A DNA stretch of 44,732 nt, from contig DRLC01000063.1 in the NCBI GenBank assembly GCA_011053145.1, positions 1 to 44,732 on the forward strand, written 5' to 3'. Origin of the DNA: Planctomycetota bacterium. GTDB lineage: Bacteria; Planctomycetota; UBA1135; GCA-002686595. Position 1 is the first letter of the stretch, and each line of letters opens with the position of its first letter. The position numbers and the translations under genes are program-made. Below the pieces are notes generated by a model that worked only from the letters and a program-made list of their open reading frames with translations, was not told the DNA's origin and made no database searches. Of this stretch, positions 26,139 to 35,088 are shown one piece after another.

Positions 26139-27935
26139 ATGCGATTCCAACCCTTCCTCCTCGCCCTCCCCCTCTCCGTCGCCCCGGTCCTCGTCACCGC
26201 CCAGGAACCCGCGGCATCGGACGAAGTCACCTCGCTCGTGCGCGAGGGACGCGCGCTCCTCGACCAGGGCAAGCCCGCCGAAGCGCTGCCGCTCTTCGAG
26301 AAGGCCGCCCGCGCCGACGAGAACAGACTGCGCACCCGCATGTGGGTGTTGCGCGCCTGGATGGATTCCGGACGCAGCAACGACACGCTGAACACGCTCG
26401 ACGAGCTGGACGCGAAGGGGGTCAAGGGTCCCGAGATGGACTACCTCTACGGGATGGCCTTCGCGCGGCGCGCGCAGCAGAACATCGCCGCCGGCGTCAC
26501 CGATGCCTCGATCCAGATCAACTTCCTCGACGCGGTGGAGTTCCTCGGCCGTGCGGTGAAGCAGGACGCCGAGCGCTTCTACGACGCCCACCTCGCGCTC
26601 GCCACCGCGGCCTGGTACACGCAGGACCTCGAGACCGCCCGCAGCGCCGCCGAAGGTGCCGTGAAGGCACAGCCCGAGAACGGCGCGGCCTGGCTCCAGC
26701 TCGGCAAGATCGCGATGAGCCAGTTCCAGGTCGCCCAGAGCGAAGAGGCCTGGGGCGAGGAGGCCGAGGGGCACTGGAAGGCCGCGAAGGAAGCCTTCTC
26801 GCGCGCGGTCGAGGCCTTCGGCACGCCGAAGGACGACGCGAACGCCCAGGTGCAGCTCTCCCAGGCCGCGCTCGAGCTCGGCCACGCACTGGTCTGGAAG
26901 GGGCGGCTCGCGGAGGCCGCCGACGCCTACGCGGTCGCGATCGGATGGAATCCCGCGGCCCAGAACTACGGGCAGATGAACGGCCTCCTCACGCCGCCCA
27001 GGACCGCCGACACCCCCGCTCCCTCGATGCCCGATGACGGGTCGGGGGACGCGACGGGCGGCGAGGATCTCCCCGCCAACCAGGGCACGTACTTCCTGCG
27101 CGCCCTCGAACAGGGCGAGAAGCTCTTCGTGAAGAACTTCGGCGCGGAGGACAGGCGCGATGCGACACTGCTCTGGTGGCTCGGCTGGGCCCAACTCACC
27201 TGGGGCGACGCGCAGCAGGCGGCCGCAACCCTCGAGACCACCCTCGAGAAGGCGCCGAACTACACGAACACCTGGTTCTATCTCGCCCTCGCGCGCGCGA
27301 AGAACGAGGAGTGGAAGGCCGCATCCGACGCGATCGCGCGGGGCTGGGACGCGGATCCGCCCGCGATGGTCGCCGCGATGCAGTCGAACCTCGACTTCAA
27401 CGTCTGGACCCTCGAGCGACTGATCGGCAAGAGCTTCGAGGAGAACGATCTCGCCCGCTGCGCCCTCCTCGCCGAGGTCTGTGCCGAGGCGAAAAAGGAC
27501 GACCCGCGCCACTGGAACAACGTTGGCCTGTTCCTCCGGGACGAAGCCGATGCGATGCGAATCGCCGCCGAGAACGGCGAGGGCGAGGAACCCGACCCGG
27601 AGGTGCTCTCGGATCTCTACGAGCGTTCCTACGAGGCCTACTCGCGCGCGCTGCGCCTCGATCCGGAGAACCCGCAGCTCCTCAACGACACCGCTGTCCT
27701 CCTGCAGTACTACCTCGACCGCGATCTGGAGAAGGCGCTCGAGATGTACGACCGCGCCCACGCCGGAGCCGAAGCCGCCCTCGCCCAGCCCGATCTCGAC
27801 GAAGACACGCGGGCGACGATGGAGACCGTGCTGCGCGATTCGGCGAACAACAAGGCGCTGCTCCTCGAGACGATGAAGGGCGACGCGGAGGACGAGACGA
27901 GCGGGAGCGAAGACGGCGAGGCCCAGTCCTCCTGA
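26139..27935 (+). CDS. Secreted TPR-repeat protein
   Basis: A 598-residue protein with a Sec signal peptide (FLLALPLSVAPVLVTAQ, cut before EPAASDEV). TPR-like helical pairs run throughout: LVREGRALLDQGKPAEALPL, TAWYTQDLETARSAAEGAVK-like units, ALVWKGRLAEAADAYAVAIG, QQAAATLETTLEKAPNYTNT and YEAYSRALRLDPENPQLLND. The tail is strongly acidic (DAEDETSGSEDGEAQSS). It is probably paralogous to the preceding gene, 12 bp upstream, and both are likely periplasmic. The third gene of the set starts 26 bp after its stop. No enzyme domain is visible and the function is unknown. Confidence 0.8.
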   Translation: MRFQPFLLALPLSVAPVLVTAQEPAASDEVTSLVREGRALLDQGKPAEALPLFEKAARADENRLRTRMWVLRAWMDSGRSNDTLNTLDELDAKGVKGPEMDYLYGMAFARRAQQNIAAGVTDASIQINFLDAVEFLGRAVKQDAERFYDAHLALATAAWYTQDLETARSAAEGAVKAQPENGAAWLQLGKIAMSQFQVAQSEEAWGEEAEGHWKAAKEAFSRAVEAFGTPKDDANAQVQLSQAALELGHALVWKGRLAEAADAYAVAIGWNPAAQNYGQMNGLLTPPRTADTPAPSMPDDGSGDATGGEDLPANQGTYFLRALEQGEKLFVKNFGAEDRRDATLLWWLGWAQLTWGDAQQAAATLETTLEKAPNYTNTWFYLALARAKNEEWKAASDAIARGWDADPPAMVAAMQSNLDFNVWTLERLIGKSFEENDLARCALLAEVCAEAKKDDPRHWNNVGLFLRDEADAMRIAAENGEGEEPDPEVLSDLYERSYEAYSRALRLDPENPQLLNDTAVLLQYYLDRDLEKALEMYDRAHAGAEAALAQPDLDEDTRATMETVLRDSANNKALLLETMKGDAEDETSGSEDGEAQSS

Positions 27936-27961
27936 CCCCTCCCTCCGAGCCGGTCCCCGCA

Positions 27962-28972
27962 ATGGACCTCCCGGTCCGCATCCTCGCGGCTCCGCTCCGC
28001 GAACCCGTCGTGTTCGTCGACGGGCTCGCGGAGCCGGGCGAAGCGGCCGTCCTCGAACTCTCCCACTGGCCGGGGAACCACACGCCGGTCCAGTTTCGGC
28101 ACGACCTCTCGAGCGGCGCCGCGCTGCGCTTCGCCCAGCTCGACGAGGCTCGCCGGGCGGAACTCACGCGCGGCGCGAGCGCGGTCGCGAACGACCACTT
28201 CGACACCGACGGCTGCCTCGCGCTCTTCGTCCTCTCCCAGCCCGAGCTCGCGCTGGCGCGGCGCGGCGCGATCCTCGACGCGGCCGCGGCGGGCGACTTC
28301 TTCCAGTGGCCGACGGACCGAGCCTTGGCGATCGACGCGATCGTGAGCGGCCTCTCGCACGCACCCGGCTCTCCCCTCGGCGCCGGACCGGAGGGTGAGG
28401 ACGATCTCGCGCGCTGGAACCGAGCCCTCTCGTTCCTCCTCGAGCACTTCCCCACCCTGCTCGACGGGGACCTGACGGGCTTCGAACCCATCTTCGAACC
28501 GGTTCTCGAGCGCGCGCGCGAAGACCGCTCCTGTCTCGCCGACGCGCGCCGGGAGGAGGTCGCGAGCGCGGACCTCACCCTCTGGCACTTCGCCAAGGGG
28601 GCCGTCACCCGTCCCGGCCTCCCGGGGCGCCACGCGCTCTTCGGAACGACCTCCTCGGACCGCTCCTTGCTCCTCGCCGAGACCGGCGACGGCACCCTCG
28701 CGCGCCTCGTCGTCTCCACGCGATCCTGGTTCGATCTCGAGAGCCCGGCTCCGCTGCCGCGTCCGGACCTCGAGGCCATGGCCCGCACGCTCAACGAACT
28801 CGAGGGAACCGAGCAGCAGGAAGAACTCGCCTGGCGCGCGCAATCCAGCGACGGTGCCTCGCCCGAACTCTGGTTCGGGACCGCGGAACTCGACGCCTTC
28901 GCCGAACACAACGACGCGCTCGCCCCGAGCCGCCTCTCTCCGGACCAGGTCCGCGCGGTTCTGACACGCTGA
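27962..28972 (+). CDS. Uncharacterised protein with HFDTDG motif (DUF6687-like)
   Basis: A 336-residue soluble protein with no signal peptide. It begins MDLPVRILAAPLREPVVFVD, has LELSHWPGNHTPVQFRHDLS, and then a conserved-looking block ANDHFDTDGCLALFVLSQPE followed by AAAAGDFFQWPTDRALAIDA. The HFDxDG block and the 'aaGDF' block resemble a family of unknown function that I know as DUF6687; this is from memory. A chain of acidic and histidine residues (NDHFDTDG) could bind metal. It follows the TPR pair by 26 bp and may belong to the same transcript, though it looks cytoplasmic. I do not assign a function. Confidence 0.7.
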   Translation: MDLPVRILAAPLREPVVFVDGLAEPGEAAVLELSHWPGNHTPVQFRHDLSSGAALRFAQLDEARRAELTRGASAVANDHFDTDGCLALFVLSQPELALARRGAILDAAAAGDFFQWPTDRALAIDAIVSGLSHAPGSPLGAGPEGEDDLARWNRALSFLLEHFPTLLDGDLTGFEPIFEPVLERAREDRSCLADARREEVASADLTLWHFAKGAVTRPGLPGRHALFGTTSSDRSLLLAETGDGTLARLVVSTRSWFDLESPAPLPRPDLEAMARTLNELEGTEQQEELAWRAQSSDGASPELWFGTAELDAFAEHNDALAPSRLSPDQVRAVLTR

Positions 28973-28988
28973 TCCGGACCGCAGGGGC

Positions 28989-30230
28989 TTGCGCCGATCC
29001 CCGCCAGGGCGCACCCTGCCGGGCTTGGCTCCCTGGCGACGCACCTATTGGGTGGTGTTCTCATCGAACCTGATCACCGCGATCGGGATGATGAGTTTCC
29101 TGCCGTTCTTCCCGGCTCTGCTCCGGAATCTCGGCATCGAGGACCCTGGACAGCGCATGGCGTGGACGGGGATCCTGACCGGCGCGGCGCCGTTCATGGC
29201 GGCCTGCATGGGACCGATTTGGGGCTCGATCGGGGACCGTGTCGGCCGCAAGCCGATGCTGATCCGATCCCTCCTGGCGATCTCCATCTTCGTCGGAGCG
29301 ATGGGCTTTGCGACGAGCCCGTGGCAGCTTCTGGCCCTGCGTCTGGGGCAGGGACTCTTCTCGGGGTTCGTGCCGCCGAGCATCACGCTGGTCAGCGTCG
29401 GCGCACCGGAGGCCGTCCAAGGGAGGCTCACCGGCAGACTGCAGGCCGCGCTCCCGGTCGGCATGATCGCGGGCCCCTTCGTCGGGGCGTACATCCAATC
29501 GAACCTCGGCTTCGGAGAGCTCTTCGCATTCGTCTCCACGGCCGCGACGGTGAGCGCCCTCGCGGTCGCGCGTTTCGCCCACGAAGACCCGAGCCTCAGG
29601 ATGAGCCTCGAGGGCTTCTCGCCCACCTCGATCCTCTCCCACACCGCGCGGGACCTGGGTGAGATCCTGCGGCGGCCGGCGATCCGCCGCGCGCTCCTGA
29701 CGCTGGCCACGGCGCAGTTCGCGGTCGCCTCGACCACGCCGCAACTGCAGCTCTTCGTGGAGGAGCTCATCGGCGGAAGCGCCGCCGAGGTGGCATCTCG
29801 CACCGGCTGGCTCTTCACCGCGATGGCGGTGGCGGGCGTGATCTCGACCCCGCTGTGGGGTGCGGCGGGCGATCGCTTCGGTCACGCGTGGGCGCTCGCT
29901 GCCGCGTCGCTCGCGACTTCCCTCGTCCTCGGCGCGACCTCCCTGGTCCCGGTCTTCACCTTGCTCTTCGCGGCTCGCGTCGTGCTGGGCTGCACGAACC
30001 CCGGCGTCGGCGTCGCGGCCTTCGGGCTCGCCGCCACGAACACGCCGGACGAACGTCGCGGCGGAGCGATGGGCGCGATCTTCAGCGTGCGCGCCCTCTC
30101 GTTGTCGTTCGGCTCGATGGTCGGTGGTTTGCTCGCCCCGCTCCTGGGTCTGCGCGGTCTGTTCGCGGCCAGCGCTCTACTCCTCGCGGTGGTCGTGGTG
30201 GGCACGTACCTGGCCCGCCGAACCCGCTAG
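28989..30230 (+). CDS. MFS transporter
   Basis: A 413-residue major facilitator permease with about 12 membrane helices. The loop between helices 2 and 3 carries the MFS motif A variant GPIWGSIGDRVGRKPMLIRS, and the second half has the matching TPLWGAAGDRFGHAWALAAA. It resembles drug-efflux permeases such as those of the MdtG/TetA group, but the substrate is unknown. The start is uncertain: TTG 28989 (used here) is preceded by a weak GCAGGGG, and other TTG/GTG codons lie at 29025 and beyond. Its TAG stop is inside the left arm of the 30227-30281 palindrome. It lies 16 bp after the HFDTDG gene and could be co-transcribed. Confidence 0.88.
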   Translation: MRRSPPGRTLPGLAPWRRTYWVVFSSNLITAIGMMSFLPFFPALLRNLGIEDPGQRMAWTGILTGAAPFMAACMGPIWGSIGDRVGRKPMLIRSLLAISIFVGAMGFATSPWQLLALRLGQGLFSGFVPPSITLVSVGAPEAVQGRLTGRLQAALPVGMIAGPFVGAYIQSNLGFGELFAFVSTAATVSALAVARFAHEDPSLRMSLEGFSPTSILSHTARDLGEILRRPAIRRALLTLATAQFAVASTTPQLQLFVEELIGGSAAEVASRTGWLFTAMAVAGVISTPLWGAAGDRFGHAWALAAASLATSLVLGATSLVPVFTLLFAARVVLGCTNPGVGVAAFGLAATNTPDERRGGAMGAIFSVRALSLSFGSMVGGLLAPLLGLRGLFAASALLLAVVVVGTYLARRTR

Positions 30231-30281
30231 ACAGAATGGGTGGAGCGGCCTCTTCAAGGCCGCTCCACCCATTCTGTCTAG
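30227..30281. terminator. Perfect 25-bp-stem palindrome between convergent genes
   Basis: Left arm 30227-30251 (CTAGACAGAATGGGTGGAGC then GGCCT), loop CTTCA, right arm 30257-30281, perfectly complementary. The CTAG at each end supplies the TAG stop codon of both flanking convergent genes, so the structure acts identically in both transcripts. No T-tract follows; it is probably a bidirectional terminator or a 3'-end stabiliser. The inner 18 bases recur at 1814-1831 with one difference. Confidence 0.75.
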
Positions 30282-31771
30282 GCCGCCGGACGCATGCGAT
30301 AGTCGTCCGGCGTGTCGGCGAGGCGGGCGCGGATCCTGTCGATCTCCGCCAGGCGCGAGCGGAAGGCCTCGACCACGTCGGGATCGAAGCGCTTGCCGCT
30401 CTCCTGGATCACGTGCGCCACGGCCTCCTGGTGGGACCAAGGTCCGCGGTAGGGGCGCCAGCTCGTCAGCGCATCGTAGCTGTCGGCAACCGCCGCGATG
30501 CGCGCCGCAAGGGGGATGTCGGCTCCTGCGATCCCGCGCGGATACCCGCTGCCATCCCAGTGCTCGTGGTGTGCGAACGCGATGTCGTAGCCCATCCGCA
30601 GGAAGCCCTGTTCCCCGGACTGATCGAGGACTTTGCGAATCGTGCGCGCGCCGATCGTGGTGTGCTTCTCCATGATCCGCCACTCGGCCTCTTCGAGTCC
30701 GTCCGGTTTGAGCAGGATGGAATCGGGAATCCCGACCTTGCCGATGTCGTGCAGCGGGATGGATCCCTCGAGATCGCGCAGGAACGCCTCGTCGATCTCA
30801 TCGGCGTGTCTCCCCTGGTCACGCATCGTCTCGGCCAAGACACGCGAGTACGCGCACATGCGCTCGAGGTGCTTGTCGGTTTCGTCGTCTCGATTGCTCG
30901 CGAGGTTCTTCAGCGCGAGAACAGTGGCATTGTGGGCGAGATCGCGCTGGTGACGTGCCAACTGATTGTTCGCGGCGATCGCGGAAATCGACGCCGCGGT
31001 CAGAAGGGCCTCGCGGTCGCCCTCATCGAGACGCTCCCCGCGCTCGCCCCAGTCGGCGACCTGGATCATCCCCAGCCGTCCGTCGATGACGCGAATCGGC
31101 TCTTCGTGGATCTCGGGGCCGAGATCGCCACCCGCCCCCGCGCAGGCCTCGAATCCGAGCTCCTCGTCGCTCAGACAGACGCGCACGGCTCGATTCGAGA
31201 GCACCTTCGAGACGGTGGAGGCCGTCACCTCGGCGACTTCGGCGAGGGAGCTGGTCCGGGTCAGGCGCAGGGCCAGCCGCTGCAGACCGCGCATGCGACC
31301 GATCTGGTGTGCGAGGCGGTCTTCCAGGGACTCGGTCAGCGAGAGCAGGGACTCCCGTGAGAACTGGAGCTGCTGCGTCAGGATCCTCTCCTCCCGGATG
31401 CGACCGAAGCGCGCCACCGCGCCCTCGACCGCGTCGACGAGTTCGCGCGGGCGAATGGGCTTCTGCAGGAAGCGGAAGATCGCTCCCTCGTGCAGGGCCT
31501 CGATCGCGAGCTCGAGGTCCGCATAACCGGTCATCATGATTCGGATCGTGTCCGGCCAGCCCCTGCGCATGTGCGCGAGGAACTCCGTGCCGTTCATTCC
31601 GGGCATGCCCTGGTCGGTCAGGACGACCGAGAACGGGCCATGCTCGCGACAGCACTCGAGGGCTTCCTTTCCGGATCGCGCGACATGCACCTCATACGTC
31701 TTGGAGAGGAGATGGCGGGCTTCCGCCAAGACGTCGGGCATATCGTCCACGACGAGGATCTTGTGTTTCAA
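30278..31771 (-). CDS. Response regulator with HD-GYP c-di-GMP phosphodiesterase domain (RpfG-like)
   Basis: A 497-residue protein in three parts. Residues 1-125 are a receiver domain (acidic pair Asp9-Asp10, phosphoacceptor Asp53 in LTDQGMPGMNG, Lys104). Residues about 155-290 look like a GAF-type sensor. Residues 295-480 are an HD-GYP domain with His301, the His341-Asp342 pair in PLHDIGKVGIPD, HTTIG at 370-374 and HHEHWDGSGYP at 401-411. HD-GYP enzymes hydrolyse c-di-GMP, so phosphorylation would tune the second messenger. The start is TTG at 31771, nine bases after AGGAG, giving the standard KHKILVVDD receiver start. No histidine kinase is adjacent. The 190-bp upstream region has GC-rich inverted repeats (for example GGGCCC-TCCTTC-GGGCCC near 31838) but no identified site. 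Confidence 0.93.
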   Translation of the reverse strand: MKHKILVVDDMPDVLAEARHLLSKTYEVHVARSGKEALECCREHGPFSVVLTDQGMPGMNGTEFLAHMRRGWPDTIRIMMTGYADLELAIEALHEGAIFRFLQKPIRPRELVDAVEGAVARFGRIREERILTQQLQFSRESLLSLTESLEDRLAHQIGRMRGLQRLALRLTRTSSLAEVAEVTASTVSKVLSNRAVRVCLSDEELGFEACAGAGGDLGPEIHEEPIRVIDGRLGMIQVADWGERGERLDEGDREALLTAASISAIAANNQLARHQRDLAHNATVLALKNLASNRDDETDKHLERMCAYSRVLAETMRDQGRHADEIDEAFLRDLEGSIPLHDIGKVGIPDSILLKPDGLEEAEWRIMEKHTTIGARTIRKVLDQSGEQGFLRMGYDIAFAHHEHWDGSGYPRGIAGADIPLAARIAAVADSYDALTSWRPYRGPWSHQEAVAHVIQESGKRFDPDVVEAFRSRLAEIDRIRARLADTPDDYRMRPAA

Positions 31772-31961
31772 TTGGGGACGCTCCTGGAGAGAGAGGAGGT
31801 TTGTTGCGGGAGGGGGATACTCCCGGGCCCTCCTTCGGGCCCTCGCCCGAGGTCCCTTGAGGAGAGCCCCAGGCAGCGGGCCCTGGCTTCCCGGTCGCAG
31901 GATGCGGGCCGGAAAGACTTTCGGAATCAGGACCATTCCTTCCTGATGACTCCCTACCCCC

Positions 31962-32525
31962 CTACTCGCCCCGGATCCTTCCCGCGTGGTCCGCGGCACG
32001 CTCCATGGTCGGACTGCGGTTGTAGGCTTCCGAGCCTCCCGGCGGGATCGTGAGGAAGCGCCAGTCCTCGCCGCGCAGCGCCCGGGCCGTGAGGACGATC
32101 TGCCCCACGTGGTAGGCGATGTGGCCGAGGGAGCGAAGCAGCGCTTCGTCGACGCGCAGCTCCACACCACGGATCTTTACGCTGCGCGCGAGGTCCTCGT
32201 CACCGAGCTCCTCCAGGGCCCCCGCAAGGGCCGCCCAGCCCCGCTCCCAGTGCTCCATCAGCATCGCGCGATCGTCTCCCCAGGGACGCTCGGCAAACTC
32301 GCCCTCTCGGTCGCGCCAGGGCTTCTCCCCATCGCTCGTGAGAAAGTCGGTGAAGCGCGAGCGCAGGTTCCCGCCGATGTGCCACAGCAGGGTTCCGACG
32401 GAGTTGCCCATCCAGGCCTCCGTCCGACCGAGCTCCTCGTCGCCGAGCTGCGCCGCAGCCGCCTCGGCCATCGCCTTGTACCGGCGGAACTCCGCCCCGA
32501 TCGGATCCAGTGCAACGCTCTTCAT
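31962..32525 (-). CDS. DinB-like four-helix protein (DUF1572 type)
   Basis: A 187-residue member of the DinB/YfiT-like four-helix-bundle superfamily. The metal-binding triad is His49 (VGTLLWHIGGNLRSRF), His135 and His139 (SLGHIAYHVGQIV). The order of the blocks, including KPWRDREGEF between, matches DUF1572. Relatives include mycothiol- or bacillithiol-dependent transferases, but most are uncharacterised. The ATG at 32525 gives a full-length domain. It lies 59 bp downstream of the small lipoprotein gene on the same strand; no functional link is evident. Confidence 0.82.
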   Translation of the reverse strand: MKSVALDPIGAEFRRYKAMAEAAAAQLGDEELGRTEAWMGNSVGTLLWHIGGNLRSRFTDFLTSDGEKPWRDREGEFAERPWGDDRAMLMEHWERGWAALAGALEELGDEDLARSVKIRGVELRVDEALLRSLGHIAYHVGQIVLTARALRGEDWRFLTIPPGGSEAYNRSPTMERAADHAGRIRGE

Positions 32526-32584
32526 TGAGGTCAGGATAACGGGTCCGAAGGAGCCCGTGGCTCCGTACGCCCGGGAGCGAGCCG

Positions 32585-32803
32585 TCAGTTCCCGCCGGAG
32601 ATCTCGTCCTCGAGTTGCTGGAGCGCCTCGTCGGCGTTCGACTCGTTGATCTCCGCGGCGGCCTCCGCGGCCCTCTGGTCGAGGTCCACGGCTTCCGCGG
32701 ATCCCGCCGCGCTCGCTGGGGCGGAGGCTTCGTCCGGTTCGGTGCAGGAGGTCGCGAGGCCGAGGCACACGAAGACGGCGATCGAGAAGGGGTAGAGCTT
32801 CAT
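32585..32803 (-). CDS. Small lipoprotein
   Basis: A 72-residue protein with a lipoprotein signal, MKLYPFSIAVFVCLGLATSC (lipid Cys20). The mature part is Ala/Glu-rich and probably helical (RAAEAAAEINESNADEALQQ, LEDEISGGN). Unknown function; small acidic helical lipoproteins of this kind are common and fast-evolving. It is 57 bp downstream of the Arg/Asp-rich secreted protein gene. Confidence 0.65.
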   Translation of the reverse strand: MKLYPFSIAVFVCLGLATSCTEPDEASAPASAAGSAEAVDLDQRAAEAAAEINESNADEALQQLEDEISGGN

Positions 32804-32860
32804 CTTCTTCCGGTTCGGTATCGGGGATTGGAATTGGCGGAGGCGAGAGCTTCGCACGGG

Positions 32861-33589
32861 TCAAGAATCGCGGTCCGGGTGACCTTCGGACCGCTTGCCG
32901 TCGCGAACGCGCTCGTCCTGGGCACGCTTCCCATCGCGAGGCCCCTCCCCATCACGAACGGCCGGATGGTCGGTTGCGCGCCTGTCTCGGGTCACGGTGT
33001 TTCGGGCCTGGATCGCCTCGACCGCGTCGGCGCCGAGGTTCTTGCGGAAACGTTCCATCGCGGCCCGGTGGCGCGCCATTTCCTTCTCGCGCAACCTGCG
33101 CACGCGCCCGAGCTTTTCCTCGGAGGCCTTGTCCTTGGGCTTGGCCCCGAAGATCTCGGAGAGCCTTTCGAGCTTCGCGAGACGCTCGCGGTGCTGCACG
33201 AGCTCCTCGACGAGGGCCCGTTCCTGGCCGCGAGCCCCGTCGACGGCGGGACGGCCCTTGTCCCGGGGCCGATCCACGTCCTGGCCCTCCGCGCGCCTCC
33301 GGTCCCGGGCCTTGTCGCGCACTTCCTCGCGCGCGCCATCGCGGACCCCATCGCGCGCCCGGTCCGTCTGGCGCTCGGCGCCCCGCGCGGCGTCACGCAC
33401 GACGGGTCTGTCCTCGTCGGCCCGCCTCGCGCGATCCCTGCTGCCGCCCGTGTCCCGCTCCTCCTGGACCTCGCGCCCACCGCGAGCATCGTGCGCCTTG
33501 GACCTGCCCCGGTCGGCCTGGGCCGCCGAGGTGCCGGAGAGAAGGACGAGCAAGGAGAGAGCGAGGGCCGGGAACGCGGGACGCTTCAT
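32861..33589 (-). CDS. Secreted Arg/Asp-rich low-complexity protein
   Basis: A 242-residue protein with a signal peptide (FPALALSLLVLLSGTSAAQA). The mature chain is dominated by Arg, Asp, Glu and Ala in short repeats such as RDGVRDGAREEVRDKARDRR. The middle, RALVEELVQHRERLAKLERL then RRLREKEMARHRAAMERFRK, is a likely coiled coil. The end returns to RDGxR repeats (VRDGEGPRDGKRAQDERVRD). The high mixed charge suggests a disordered polyampholyte flanking a helical segment. It is unrelated in sequence to known domains I recognise. It sits 122 bp downstream of the BMC operon's last gene, and a functional link is unproven. Confidence 0.6.
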   Translation of the reverse strand: MKRPAFPALALSLLVLLSGTSAAQADRGRSKAHDARGGREVQEERDTGGSRDRARRADEDRPVVRDAARGAERQTDRARDGVRDGAREEVRDKARDRRRAEGQDVDRPRDKGRPAVDGARGQERALVEELVQHRERLAKLERLSEIFGAKPKDKASEEKLGRVRRLREKEMARHRAAMERFRKNLGADAVEAIQARNTVTRDRRATDHPAVRDGEGPRDGKRAQDERVRDGKRSEGHPDRDS

Positions 33590-33711
33590 GGGGTTCTCTG
33601 GGGGGGGGTCGAAAGGGATCCGGGCTCGCAACGAGCCGATCCGGAGTCTACTCCTCGGCCCCCTGGTCTCCCACGGCGGGATGCCCAGGCTCAGGCTCCG
33701 TACGCCCAGGC

Positions 33712-35076
33712 TCAGTTGCGATACCCCTGCAACGGGGCGGGAATCCGACCGCCGCGGGCGGAGAACGCGCTGCAGCCGAACTTGCCGGGGTCCTGGACGA
33801 TCGCGGTGCCGAGCAGGCCGCCCCACTCCACGGTCTCGCCGGGCCCCTTGCCCGGGACCGGGATGATCCGCACCGCGGTCGTCTTCGCGTTCACCATCCC
33901 GATCGCCATCTCGTCCGCGACGATGCCGACGATCGTCGACGCCGGCGTATCGCCGGGGACCGCGATCATGTCGAGGCCGACCGAACACACGGCGGTCATC
34001 GCCTCCATCTTGTCGAGCGAGAGGGCACCCGCCTCGACCGCCGCGATCATGCCGCGGTCCTCGGAGACCGGGATGAAGGCGCCCGAGAGACCGCCCACGC
34101 TCGAAGAGGCCATCGCACCCCCCTTCTTGACCGCATCGGTGAGCAGCGCGAGCGCGCAGGTCGTCCCGTTGCCGCCGGTCTTGTCGATGCCGATCAACTC
34201 GAGGATGTCCGCGACCGAGTCTCCCACCGCGGGCGTCGGGGCGAGCGAGACGTCGACGATCCCGAACAGCGTCCCGAGGCGCTTGGCGGCCTCGCGGCCG
34301 ACGAGCTCGCCCATGCGCGTGATCTTGAAAGCCGTGCGCTTGATCGTCTCCGCCACCGCGAGCAGGTCGGGCTCGGGACCGAGGCGCTCGAGGGCCGAGC
34401 GCACGACGCCGGGACCGGAGACTCCGACGTTCAGGACCGTTTCCGGCTCACCCACGCCGATGTGCGCCCCGGCCACGAACGGGTTGTCCTGCACCGCATT
34501 GCAAAAGCAGACGAGCTTCGCGCATCCGAGCCCGCCCGTCTCCCGCGTCCGCGCCGCCGCCCCGAGGACCGCGTCCGCGAAGCGTCGCACCGCATCGATG
34601 TTGATGCCCGCGCGCGTGCTGCCGACCGCGACCGACGCGCAGACGTGGTCGGTGACCTCGAGGGCCGCGGGGATCGAGTCGAAGAGCGCACGGTCCGCAT
34701 TCGTGAAGCCCTTCTCGACGTACGCGGAGAATCCGCCGATGAAGTCGACGCCCACCTCCTTCGCAGCCGCGTCCATCGCGCGTGCGAAGGGCACGAGGTC
34801 GTCGGTTCCGCTCGCGGCGGCGACCCACGCGATCGGCGTCACCGCGATGCGCTTGTTCACGATCGGAACGCCGTAATCGGCGCTGATCGATTCCGCCACC
34901 TCGACGAGATGGCGCGCATGGTGGCAGACCTTGGTGTAGATCTTCTCGCAGGCGCTTTCCGCGTCGGGGTCGGCGCAATCGAAGAGCGAAATGCCGAGGG
35001 TCGTCGTGCGGATGTCGAGCGTCTCGAGCTCGACCATGCGCACGGTCTCGAGGATTTCGCGGTCGGAGTAGCTCAT
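33712..35076 (-). CDS. UPF0210 (DUF711, PFL-like) protein in BMC operon
   Basis: A 454-residue UPF0210 protein matching the family from end to end: [112 protein letters not shown] and the C-terminal [17 protein letters not shown]. The family has a pyruvate-formate-lyase-like barrel, but the glycyl radical motif is absent and its reaction is not established to my knowledge. Elsewhere UPF0210 genes are typically paired with a small ACT-domain gene; here the ACT gene is 12 bp upstream and both end a BMC operon. There is no N- or C-terminal extension that would serve as an encapsulation peptide. It is a candidate core enzyme of the compartment, or a regulator-linked accessory. Confidence 0.9.
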   Translation of the reverse strand: MSYSDREILETVRMVELETLDIRTTTLGISLFDCADPDAESACEKIYTKVCHHARHLVEVAESISADYGVPIVNKRIAVTPIAWVAAASGTDDLVPFARAMDAAAKEVGVDFIGGFSAYVEKGFTNADRALFDSIPAALEVTDHVCASVAVGSTRAGINIDAVRRFADAVLGAAARTRETGGLGCAKLVCFCNAVQDNPFVAGAHIGVGEPETVLNVGVSGPGVVRSALERLGPEPDLLAVAETIKRTAFKITRMGELVGREAAKRLGTLFGIVDVSLAPTPAVGDSVADILELIGIDKTGGNGTTCALALLTDAVKKGGAMASSSVGGLSGAFIPVSEDRGMIAAVEAGALSLDKMEAMTAVCSVGLDMIAVPGDTPASTIVGIVADEMAIGMVNAKTTAVRIIPVPGKGPGETVEWGGLLGTAIVQDPGKFGCSAFSARGGRIPAPLQGYRN

Positions 35077-35088
35077 GGAGAATCCGGG

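Noticed and set aside
20655-27962. Single minus-strand open frame of 2435 codons
   Set aside because: Only 20655-23711 codes for protein. The rest is antisense to the TPR genes, has no signal or domain, and stays open because of GC-rich third positions.
29048-29662. Second plus-strand frame inside the MFS gene
   Set aside because: Arg/Gly/Asp-rich frame-shifted shadow of the transporter; the MFS frame has clear membrane helices and motif A.
33712-35076. Glycyl radical enzyme, because of the PFL-like fold
   Set aside because: The C-terminus is RGGRIPAP, the UPF0210 pattern, not the RVxGY glycyl radical motif, and there is no activating enzyme gene.
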